Positions 1 to 5,742 of a stretch of DNA of 5,779 nt are shown piece after piece. The stretch spans positions 1-5,779 of the forward strand of contig CATLIP010000159.1 in assembly GCA_949957035.1 (NCBI GenBank), read 5' to 3'. Under the pieces are notes generated by a model. It was not told the DNA's origin. It searched no databases and saw only the letters and a program-made list of their open reading frames with translations. This DNA is from an uncultured Lachnospiraceae bacterium (lineage in GTDB: Bacteria; Bacillota_A; Clostridia; Lachnospirales; Lachnospiraceae). The position numbers were made by a program, and so were the translations under genes. Each line of letters begins with the position of its first letter. Position 1 is the first letter of the stretch.

Positions 1-198
1 CAGAATATCCTGCAGGGTGTTATCAAGGGCATGCCCCATATGAAGCTTGCCGGTAATATTCGGCGGGGGCATCACGGTTGTAAAGGGTTTTCTGCTTCTG
101 TCCACTTCTGCGTGAAAATACTTGTTCTTACACCACTTCTCATACAGCTTTGGTTCAATTTCTTTTGGATTGTAGGTTGTCTCAAGATTCTGCCCCAT
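1..198 (-). CDS. valS: Valyl-tRNA synthetase, N-terminal part (runs off left edge)
   Basis: Cytoplasmic class I aminoacyl-tRNA synthetase that charges tRNA-Val. Only the first 66 codons are present; the rest lies left of position 1. The visible start reads [20 protein letters not shown], followed by the ATP-binding region [14 protein letters not shown], in which HMGH is the class I HIGH signature. NPKEIE near the N-terminus and the PPPN(I/V)TG context are typical of ValRS rather than IleRS or LeuRS. Two in-frame ATGs exist, at 204 and 198. I prefer 198, because the GAGGG just upstream would almost touch the ATG at 204 but sits about 8 nt from the one at 198. An AGGAAA further upstream could serve the 204 start. 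The T-box leader directly upstream independently supports a synthetase. The identity is secure; only the exact start is uncertain. Confidence 0.95.
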   Translation of the reverse strand, partial: MGQNLETTYNPKEIEPKLYEKWCKNKYFHAEVDRSRKPFTTVMPPPNITGKLHMGHALDNTLQDIL

Positions 199-279
199 GT
201 ACATTCCCTCTCTTTCCTGTAGTTAAATGTATCTGTCCTTTTCCTGTGTGTAAGGGCTCACCTGCTTTATTGAGGTATT

Positions 280-309
280 AAAAAAACGCCCTTTACTGTG
301 TAAAGGGCG
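280..309 (-). terminator. T-box-controlled intrinsic terminator
   Basis: A perfect 10-bp inverted repeat CGCCCTTTAC/GTAAAGGGCG (287-296 and 300-309) with a 3-nt loop is followed on the minus strand by seven U residues (286-280). Its 5' arm is the continuation of the sequence that pairs with the T-box in the antiterminator, so the two structures exclude each other. It ends about 80 nt before the valS start. Confidence 0.95.
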
Positions 310-616
310 ATTGAATCAATCGAATCGCGGTACCACCTTTATTCTGTATAGAAGAAAGACTCCTATACCTCTCATCTTATTCTTTAACGGGAACGACTCC
401 GGGATAACCTACGCTTCCTGCTCAAAAGGGTCAGCTATCCGGCTCCGAAGCTACCTTCTGCATCTCAATCCTTAAATACCTCTCAGCCTGTAAAACAGAC
501 GGTCCTGTTCGGTATCTGCCGCTGTCTCACCGGGTACTCTCTCTGTCAGAACGAACTTATGCATACTCCTCTTCTTCAACGCCTTTGTGCTATAATCATT
601 TGTTGTTTGAACTTTA
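280..616 (-). ncRNA. T-box riboswitch leader of valS
   Basis: A tRNA-sensing leader: uncharged tRNA, expected to be tRNA-Val, stabilises an antiterminator and allows valS transcription. Read on the minus strand, the T-box core AAAGGTGGTACCGCG lies at 326-340. AAAGG (336-340) can pair with CCTTT (290-294) and GCGATT (324-329) with AATCGC just before the terminator, leaving the UGGU bulge that binds the tRNA acceptor end. Upstream are the Stem I hallmarks GAGGAGTA (near 567-574) and AGAGAG (near 539-544). A perfect 6-bp hairpin GTATAG/CTATAC (346-351 and 363-368) sits where Stem III is expected. I could not fold Stem I well enough to fix the specifier codon. GUC at 498-500 is one candidate, but it is not followed by the usual purine. 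The 5' end is inferred from the promoter. Confidence 0.93.
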
Positions 617-622
617 AACAGG

Positions 623-651
623 ATTATAGACACCGGGAAGATGTTTGTCAA
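623..651 (-). promoter_or_regulatory. valS promoter, perfect sigma-A consensus
   Basis: On the minus strand, TTGACA (651-646) and TATAAT (628-623) are separated by exactly 17 bp. Both hexamers match the consensus completely. Transcription should start near 616, just upstream of T-box Stem I. A very strong constitutive promoter fits control exerted by attenuation downstream. Confidence 0.93.
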
Positions 652-659
652 GGAGTTTC

Positions 660-809
660 CGTAATTTTCAGAAAGTATTAAGATGTTACAATTTATCTAA
701 CATTTCTTAGGATAAAGGTGGCTGGTGCGAAATTCCCTTGCAGAAAGCGAAATCTCCATGTTATACTACCTATTATAAATACCTTGAGCATTTTGTAAGG
801 AGAGCTGAG
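660..809 (+). promoter_or_regulatory. Leader/promoter region of the PIN cassette with inverted repeat
   Basis: This is the divergent intergenic region. Two plus-strand sigma-A-like promoters can be proposed. One is TTTTCA (665-670)-16-TACAAT (687-692); the other is TTGCAG (738-743)-18-TATACT (762-767). Neither is perfect. An inverted repeat ATGTTA/TAACAT (683-688 and 698-703), extendable to 8 bp with one G-T pair, overlaps the first -10 and could be an operator. Toxin-antitoxin modules are commonly autoregulated, but no binding evidence exists here. The ribosome binding site AAGGAG (797-802) lies 7 nt before the ATG at 810. No gene is apparent in this stretch. Confidence 0.45.
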
Positions 810-1250
810 ATGAAAATCTATCTTGACATGTGTTGCTACAATAGACCATACGATGACCAGTCTCAAATAAAGATAGCTTTAGAGACGCAATCCAAACTGT
901 ACATTCAGCATCTTATAAAAGATAAAAAACTTGAATTGATCACATCCTATATGCTGCGCTATGAATGCGGCTGCAATCCTTTTGAAATGCGTCGTAATAC
1001 TATTCTTGATTTTATCCATAAAAATACGTTCGCATATGTAGGAGGCGAACACAAGATAATGATTGAAGCAAAAGCGGCAGAAATCATGCAGACAGGAGTG
1101 AAATTCAAAGATGCCTGCCATGTCGCGTCGGCTATATATGCCGGATGTGAATACTTTATATCTACAGACAAGCGTTTGCTGAAATATGCTACTAATGAAA
1201 TAAAAATGGTCACACCAATTGAATTTGTTATAGAAATGGAGAGTGAATAA
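810..1250 (+). CDS. PIN-domain protein, probable ribonuclease toxin (VapC-like)
   Basis: A 146-residue single-domain protein, the normal size for a PIN toxin. PIN domains are metal-dependent RNases that cut tRNA, rRNA or mRNA. The expected acidic residues are visible: D6 in KIYLDMCCYNRP, E52 in RYECGCNPFE, D101 in KFKDACHVASAIYAG, and D120 in YFISTDKRLLK near the C-terminal strand. The KDAxHxAxAxxxxCxxFxxTD arrangement is characteristic. No signal peptide or membrane segment is visible. I start at the ATG at 810 because AAGGAG lies 7 nt upstream; a TTG at 738 would add 24 residues that do not look like a PIN N-terminus and has no good ribosome binding site. The gene is AT-rich compared with its neighbours (23 of 60 G+C at 841-900), suggesting acquisition. 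The next gene begins one base after its stop. The fold is confident; toxicity and target are inferred. Confidence 0.85.
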   Translation: MKIYLDMCCYNRPYDDQSQIKIALETQSKLYIQHLIKDKKLELITSYMLRYECGCNPFEMRRNTILDFIHKNTFAYVGGEHKIMIEAKAAEIMQTGVKFKDACHVASAIYAGCEYFISTDKRLLKYATNEIKMVTPIEFVIEMESE

Positions 1251-1251
1251 A

Positions 1252-1479
1252 ATGTCTACAAGTACCGCCGAAATCATGAGCAAAGGCATGAAATGCCTGA
1301 CCGAACAGTTAGGTATCATAGACGCAGAACGTTTTGTTTCCATCATAATCCGCGAAAAATTTGATTACACTAAATGGCAAAGAGAATATTTTGACGGAAA
1401 AACCCCTGAAGAAATCAGCGCCGAGGCTGCCCAATATGAAAAAGAACATCCTTTTACAGGGAACGGAGTCAGACTCTAA
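1252..1479 (+). CDS. Small partner protein, candidate antitoxin of the PIN protein
   Basis: A 75-residue protein beginning one base after the PIN gene's stop, so the two are almost certainly co-transcribed and probably translationally coupled. GGAG (1238-1241), inside the end of the PIN gene, lies about 10 nt before this ATG. A GTG at 1243 would be too close to that site. The protein is mostly predicted helical and strongly charged: an N-terminal stretch (STAEIMSKGMKCLTEQLG), a central IDAERFVSIIIREKFDYTKW segment, and an acidic helix TPEEISAEAAQYEKEH. The pattern LGxxDAERF...FDYTKWQR resembles, from memory, small proteins found next to PIN proteins of this type in Clostridia and cyanobacteria; I cannot name a Pfam family. 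I see no convincing ribbon-helix-helix or AbrB motif. An antitoxin role is inferred from position, size and charge. The usual VapBC order (antitoxin first) is reversed. Confidence 0.7.
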   Translation: MSTSTAEIMSKGMKCLTEQLGIIDAERFVSIIIREKFDYTKWQREYFDGKTPEEISAEAAQYEKEHPFTGNGVRL

Positions 1480-1525
1480 TTCTAGCTTGCTCTCAAGTAT
1501 AGTATCTTATAAAGCACAATCAATA

Positions 1526-1584
1526 GCGATTCAGATAAACTTTCTTTTAAAATACGAGGTTTACCTGAATCGCATTATTTTTAT
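1526..1584 (+). terminator. Hairpin terminator after the PIN cassette, possibly bidirectional
   Basis: The 15-nt arms GCGATTCAGATAAAC (1526-1540) and GTTTACCTGAATCGC (1559-1573) are complementary except at one position and enclose an 18-nt loop. ATTATTTTTAT follows on the plus strand (1574-1584), giving a U-rich tail about 95 nt past the stop of the small gene. The loop is large for a terminator. On the minus strand the one mismatch becomes a G-U pair, so the hairpin is fully paired there, but the bases after it are not a clear U-run. It sits between convergent genes and may block read-through from both. Confidence 0.65.
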
Positions 1585-1641
1585 CATCTTAACCCGAATA
1601 AACGCCAAATCCCCCCTATATTCTCTCTATCAAACATAAAA

Positions 1642-3768
1642 CTATAATTCATCCAGCACTCCGCCAATCATTCTCCAATAAGCCGCCTTCTCGCTATCCT
1701 CCGGCACATACTTTCCCTCGCTGTAAATCTTCGCCAACTGCCTTGCCGCATACCCTTCGTCCGTCTCGCTTGCCTTCTCGTACCATTCGATGCCCTTCTC
1801 CACATCTTCCTTGACTCCGATTCCGTTCAGGTACAGCTCCGCCACTTTCGCCTGCGCATAGGCATCGCCTTTTTCCGCCTGCCTGAGGTGATTCTTAAAT
1901 TCTGTCTTCTCCCGCTTCGTCCGCTGCTTCTCCTGAATCTCATTCAGCAGCTCCATCGCCTCCTTATGGCTCTTGGCCGCCGCCTTCTCAAGCCATTTTA
2001 CACACTCGTCCTCATTCTTCTTCGTGCCTTCTCCCGTATGGTACGCCAATGCAAGCTGATACTGGGCATGAACATGCTCCTTCTCAGCAGCTTTCAGGAA
2101 ATATTGAACCGCCTCCTTGGGATATGTATAGAAACCGTCCCCAGTCTGGCAGTACAGCCCCATCTCGTAATTGCCGGAGGCAGTGCTTGGCTGCCGGATT
2201 CCATCGTCAAACCGTTCCTTTGCCCGCTTGACTTTCCCGCGTATCTCTTCCGCTTTCTGCAATGCCGTCTCATCGCCGCCTGCCGCCATCTCGTCCAGAA
2301 TCTTCAATCCGGCTTCTACATCCTGCTTTCCTGCGCCCCCGTAAATATATGCCTCGGCAAGGGCATACTTCCCTTCCGCTTCCCCTGTCGCCGCCGCCTT
2401 CTTCGCCCAGCTCATGCTGAGTTTAAAGTTCTGTTTCACCAGCTCGCCCTTTTCGTAGAATCTCATCATCCTGAGCATGGCAGGAACATATTCTAACTTA
2501 GCAGATTCGCGGAACCAACGCAAAGCCTGTTTCTCATCCTTCGCCGTATACTGTCCCGCGTAATAAAATTCCGCTGCCCGGAACATCGCCTCGGCATCCC
2601 CCGACTCTGCCCGGTTCAGCAGCTCTTCATATAAAGCTGCTTCCTCCCTGGCCTCTTCCTCTGCCGTTTTCTCCTGTCCTGCAGGATGCCCCTCTTTTGC
2701 AGCTTCCGACGGTTTCTCATCTATCTCGTCAATCCAATCCTTTTCCAGCGGCAGCGTCTGGGAAGTTCCCATGTCGTCTCCCCAGTCTAATTCCTCGGAC
2801 TGGATAAAATCTGCCAGCCAGCGCATCTCACGGGCTTCTTCGGTTTCCTCCAGCTCATCCAAATCTTCCATCCGTACAATCTCGATTGCCGTCTCATGGG
2901 TTCCCGATTCGTGCAGTTTCTCGAAAGTCATTGTTTCTTTCACTTTTCTATCCTGAACTTCTCTTACTGATTCTATCTCTATTCCAGATTGCCCCGCCGC
3001 TTCTATCTCTATCCTAGGCTTTCCTGCCATTCTTGGCACCGCCGCAATTGGGGATTCCTCTGAAACTCCTATACCTATCTCTACTCCATGATTCCTCCCT
3101 GTCCCTGCTTCTTCCGCAATTCCAGAATCCCCAAAAACTCCTGTCTCTGTCTCTCTCTCAATCCCAGGCTTCTCATCCGTTCCCTGGCCTTCCAAATCCG
3201 GGTAACTCTTCATCGAGTCAAACTCCACCCTGATTTCAAGCCCTTCGGGAACGTCCGTTCCCGCACCTTGATTCCCTGCGCCCTCCGAAACGGCCTCGCT
3301 TTCTGAATGCCCGGCTTCACCTGAATCAGAATCCATTCCTTCCGATTCCCGTCCTTTTTCCTCTGCTTCATACTTCTCTTTCTGCTCAATAATCAGATTC
3401 AATACGTCTGCAACATCCAGAAACACAGAGATATCAATCTCCCGCCTGCTGCCGTCCTCAAACGTCAGCACACAACAACTATTATTCTCAGGCTTTACGG
3501 AAACACTTTTCAGAAACATCAGGCCAATCGGCCCGTCGTCCTTACATTTGTCACTGTACAGATAGCGGTCTGTCAATAAAAAACCCGTCTTCCCAGACTT
3601 GAACGCAGACGTATCCAGAACCGCCGCAACTTCCCTCGGCTGCACGCCCCTTGCATACCGCTCGATTGCCCGTTCAATCTGCTTCTCCTTCAAATCCTTT
3701 GCAAGCTGAAACCCAAATGAATTCTTCCCCTTATAATTCTCTACGGCATACTCAACCCATTTTCTCAT
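1642..3768 (-). CDS. PH-like domain / acidic linker / Sel1-repeat protein
   Basis: A 708-residue protein of unknown specific function. Residues 1-50 are helical (EKQIERAIERYARGVQPREV). Residues about 51-130 look like a bacterial PH-like beta domain (KTGFLLTDRYLY, IGLMFLKSVSV, CCVLTFEDGSRREIDI) ending in a helix. Residues about 130-375 form a low-complexity Glu/Gly/Ser-rich linker with recurring short motifs such as PRIEIE and SGIEIE. Residues about 384-706 hold roughly seven Sel1-like repeats, for example AELYLNGIGVKEDVEKGIEWYEKA and LALAYHTGEGTKKNEDECVKWLEKAA; these alpha-alpha repeats scaffold protein-protein contacts. No signal peptide or membrane helix is seen, so it is probably cytoplasmic. 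AGGAG (3776-3780) lies 7 nt before the ATG. It has its own strong promoter and is convergent with the PIN cassette. A scaffold or adaptor role is inferred only from the architecture. Confidence 0.85.
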   Translation of the reverse strand: MRKWVEYAVENYKGKNSFGFQLAKDLKEKQIERAIERYARGVQPREVAAVLDTSAFKSGKTGFLLTDRYLYSDKCKDDGPIGLMFLKSVSVKPENNSCCVLTFEDGSRREIDISVFLDVADVLNLIIEQKEKYEAEEKGRESEGMDSDSGEAGHSESEAVSEGAGNQGAGTDVPEGLEIRVEFDSMKSYPDLEGQGTDEKPGIERETETGVFGDSGIAEEAGTGRNHGVEIGIGVSEESPIAAVPRMAGKPRIEIEAAGQSGIEIESVREVQDRKVKETMTFEKLHESGTHETAIEIVRMEDLDELEETEEAREMRWLADFIQSEELDWGDDMGTSQTLPLEKDWIDEIDEKPSEAAKEGHPAGQEKTAEEEAREEAALYEELLNRAESGDAEAMFRAAEFYYAGQYTAKDEKQALRWFRESAKLEYVPAMLRMMRFYEKGELVKQNFKLSMSWAKKAAATGEAEGKYALAEAYIYGGAGKQDVEAGLKILDEMAAGGDETALQKAEEIRGKVKRAKERFDDGIRQPSTASGNYEMGLYCQTGDGFYTYPKEAVQYFLKAAEKEHVHAQYQLALAYHTGEGTKKNEDECVKWLEKAAAKSHKEAMELLNEIQEKQRTKREKTEFKNHLRQAEKGDAYAQAKVAELYLNGIGVKEDVEKGIEWYEKASETDEGYAARQLAKIYSEGKYVPEDSEKAAYWRMIGGVLDEL

Positions 3769-3826
3769 ACTTTATCTCCTACTCCCTGATACCTCAAAGG
3801 GTCTTACTCTGCTTTCGTATGTTCCT

Positions 3827-3855
3827 ATTTTACCACACTATGGAAAATTTGTCAT
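3827..3855 (-). promoter_or_regulatory. Promoter of the Sel1-repeat gene
   Basis: On the minus strand ATGACA (3855-3850, 5 of 6 to consensus), a 17-bp spacer and TAAAAT (3832-3827, 5 of 6), preceded by TGG, which makes an extended -10 element. It lies between the stop of the carrier gene (3876) and the Sel1 gene start (3768), giving a leader of roughly 50 nt. I see no convincing terminator in this gap, so some read-through from the carrier gene is also possible. Confidence 0.75.
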
Positions 3856-3875
3856 ATATTTATACATCAGAATCC

Positions 3876-4820
3876 CTATATCAGCCCCGAACTTCGCAGC
3901 ACATACAGCCATCCCGTCAGCGTAAATGCGCTCAGCAGAGTAGTCAGCATGACCACGCTTGAAGAAAGCACCCCTTCATGTCCCATATTTTTTGCCATCA
4001 CATAGCAGCTCACCGTCGTTGCCGAGCCCAGCATGACCAGAATCGCCACCAGTTCTTCCCTCCGAAATCCCATCCCCACAGCGGCAGGAAGAAAGATTGC
4101 GCAGAATCCTACCAGCTTAATCAATGCGGCAGTACACGCCGGCTTCATTTTCGCAAATGCTTTTCGTATGTCAAATGCCGCCCCCATGGCAATCAATCCC
4201 ATAGGAGTCGTCATCCCTGCCACGCTCGATACCATTTTATCCAAAATCTGCGGTATGGGAATCCGAAACGCCGACCACAAAAGTCCCGCCGCAATCCCAA
4301 GGATAATGGGATTCGTCACGATTCCTTTTAAGGTTTTCCAGAGTACTTCCCGGTGCAGCCCCTTCTGCCCGGGCCTGCACAACGCAAGTACAAGCACAGC
4401 CATAATATTATACAGCGGAACGCTTCCGATAATCATCAGCGGCGCCATCCCAGATGTTCCGTAGATATTCTGGATAAATGCAATCCCAAGGATTGCCGCG
4501 CTGCTCCGGTAGGATGCCTGAATAAACTCCCCCTGTATGGCCCTGTCTTTCCAGAGAAATGATATCCCCGCCGAGATGCCGATACTGAGCACAGTCACAA
4601 CAAAACAGAACATCACAAACTTAGGATTCCACACTTCGGCGAAATCCACCGCCGCCAAATCCCCGAACAGCAAAAGCGGCAAAGGGACGCGGAACACAAA
4701 TTGATTCATCTTCGACGCAAACCCATCGTCAATCCATCCTATTTTATGAAGAAATGTACCCAAAACCATCATTAAGAAGACCGGAACCGTTGCATTCAGA
4801 CTAAAAATCAGATTTTCCAT
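3876..4820 (-). CDS. AEC-family (auxin efflux carrier-like) membrane transporter
   Basis: A 314-residue hydrophobic membrane protein of the AEC family, the usual length for bacterial members, which generally have about ten transmembrane helices. Bacterial relatives are mostly putative transporters of small organic acids such as malate; the substrate cannot be read from sequence. Supporting features: an N-terminal helix (TVPVFLMMVLGTFLHKIGWI, about 11-30), the conserved FVFRVPLPLLLF segment (41-52), the NPIILGIAAGLL motif opening the second half (170-181), PMGLIAMGA (206-214), and the SATTVSCYVMAKNMG helix (266-280), which matches the conserved second-half motif of the family. The start at 4820 is chosen because AAGGAGG (4831-4837) is 10 nt upstream. 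It lies 115 nt downstream of the macrodomain gene, across a terminator, so co-transcription is probably limited. Confidence 0.9.
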   Translation of the reverse strand: MENLIFSLNATVPVFLMMVLGTFLHKIGWIDDGFASKMNQFVFRVPLPLLLFGDLAAVDFAEVWNPKFVMFCFVVTVLSIGISAGISFLWKDRAIQGEFIQASYRSSAAILGIAFIQNIYGTSGMAPLMIIGSVPLYNIMAVLVLALCRPGQKGLHREVLWKTLKGIVTNPIILGIAAGLLWSAFRIPIPQILDKMVSSVAGMTTPMGLIAMGAAFDIRKAFAKMKPACTAALIKLVGFCAIFLPAAVGMGFRREELVAILVMLGSATTVSCYVMAKNMGHEGVLSSSVVMLTTLLSAFTLTGWLYVLRSSGLI

Positions 4821-4860
4821 ATGCCGTATGCCTCCTTCGCATTTTCACTCAGATTCATTT

Positions 4861-4890
4861 ATCATAAATCATTCTTAACAATAAAAGCAA
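4861..4890 (-). promoter_or_regulatory. Possible weak promoter of the carrier gene
   Basis: Minus-strand TATGAT (4866-4861) matches 5 of 6 of the -10 consensus. TTGCTT (4890-4885), 18 bp upstream, matches only the TTG of the -35 element and overlaps the 3' arm of the terminator hairpin. It is offered because the gap contains a terminator, so the carrier gene needs its own start. Confidence 0.35.
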
Positions 4891-4914
4891 GGGTGCATCC
4901 GTCATCCTTGCTTT
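4880..4914 (-). terminator. Intrinsic terminator of the macrodomain gene
   Basis: Perfect 9-bp arms AAAGCAAGG (4884-4892) and CCTTGCTTT (4906-4914) enclose a 13-nt loop. They lie 22 nt past the stop of the macrodomain gene. On the minus strand the second arm runs into TTATTGTT, a moderate U-rich tail. The stem has only 4 G-C pairs, so termination may be partial. On the plus strand no U-run follows. Confidence 0.7.
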
Positions 4915-4935
4915 AAATCGAAAATATATCTTCCG

Positions 4936-5742
4936 TCATTGAAATATCTTCTTATAAATATTCCAGTCCTCTTCCTTGAACACGTTGAATACCACCCGCT
5001 CAAGGGCAGAAGACGACAGATAGCGGTCTACGGTATCGACTGCAATCCTTGCCGCCAGCTTGCCCGGGAAATGGAACTCCCCAGTCGAGATACAGCAGAA
5101 TGCTATGGAATGAAGCCCTTTCTTCTCGGCCAGTTTCAGGCAATTAAGATAGCAGGATTTCAGTTCCTCCTTCTGCTTTTCCGTCACTTTCATCCCTACA
5201 ATCGGCCCTACCGTATGGAGGACATATTTTGCCGGAAGGTTATACCCCTTCATAATCTTCGCCTTCCCTGTCGGCTCTTCATGCCCCTGCTTCTCCATAA
5301 TAGCGGCGCACTCATTGCGCAGTTGGATTCCTGCTGCCGAGTGGATCGCATTGTCAATACATCCGTGGCATGGCACAAAGCACCCGAGAAGCTGGCTGTT
5401 TGCCGCATTGACGATGGCATCTGCCCCAAGCCTTGTAATGTCCCCTCGCCACAGAGAGATTCTGTCTGCATTACGGATTTCCCTGCACGGGTAAATGTCC
5501 CGGATTACCGGAATCTCCGGTATATCCACAATCCCTTTTTCTTCTGCTTCGTCTTTAAGCAGCTCATCCTGCATCTCTAGAAAATCCTCTGCGGCCTCCC
5601 CCGGAAAACGCACGTTCATAAGACTTCGCAGAAGCCGCCTTTTCCCTTCATAGCCCACAGGCTCCGGGACTGTCTCATAGCCTTCCCTTTCATGCTTCAG
5701 ATAATGAATCAAACTCTCGACCCGCTCTTCCCTCGTCATCAT
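4936..5742 (-). CDS. Zinc-dependent macrodomain protein, protein-ADP-ribose hydrolase
   Basis: A 268-residue macrodomain protein of the Zn-containing class (relatives of the S. aureus and S. pyogenes SirTM-linked macrodomains), which remove mono-ADP-ribose from proteins. Residues 1-85 form the helical N-terminal extension typical of this class (MTREERVESLIHYL, RRLLRSLMNVR). The macrodomain follows: WRGDITRLGADAIVNAANS (98-116; ADP-ribose-binding GD and NAAN), the signature LLGCFVPCHGCIDNAIHSAAG (118-138), whose C121/C125/H126/C128 cluster should hold the zinc ligands, then LHTVGP (175-180) and the substrate loop STGEFHFP (219-226). Length and motifs are intact. ATGs occur at 5742 and 5739; GGAGG (5748-5752) lies 5 and 8 nt upstream respectively, so 5739 may be used. 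An in-frame TGA at 5763-5761 rules out a longer start. The enzymatic class is confident; the cellular target is unknown. Confidence 0.93.
   Translation of the reverse strand: MMTREERVESLIHYLKHEREGYETVPEPVGYEGKRRLLRSLMNVRFPGEAAEDFLEMQDELLKDEAEEKGIVDIPEIPVIRDIYPCREIRNADRISLWRGDITRLGADAIVNAANSQLLGCFVPCHGCIDNAIHSAAGIQLRNECAAIMEKQGHEEPTGKAKIMKGYNLPAKYVLHTVGPIVGMKVTEKQKEELKSCYLNCLKLAEKKGLHSIAFCCISTGEFHFPGKLAARIAVDTVDRYLSSSALERVVFNVFKEEDWNIYKKIFQ

Noticed and set aside
31..222. Plus-strand open frame of 63 codons at the left edge
   Set aside because: Antisense to the start of valS, which is supported by the HIGH motif and the T-box leader.
738..809. N-terminal extension of the PIN gene from a TTG at 738
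   Set aside because: The added 24 residues do not resemble a PIN domain, no ribosome binding site precedes the TTG, and the ATG at 810 has AAGGAG at ideal spacing; TTGCAG here may instead be a -35 element.
879..1346. Minus-strand open frame of 155 codons across the PIN pair
   Set aside because: It lies antisense to two well-supported genes, lacks a ribosome binding site and gives a Cys/Phe-rich sequence without recognisable domains.
1361..1639. Plus-strand open frame of 92 codons overlapping the small partner gene
   Set aside because: It is out of frame with the coupled gene, runs through the terminator hairpin and has no convincing start signal.
1888..2496. Plus-strand open frame of 202 codons
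   Set aside because: Antisense shadow of the Sel1-repeat coding region; its Leu/Arg-rich translation reflects the complement of Glu/Ala-rich codons.
4939..5580. Plus-strand open frame of 213 codons
   Set aside because: Antisense shadow of the macrodomain gene, whose motifs are unmistakable on the other strand.
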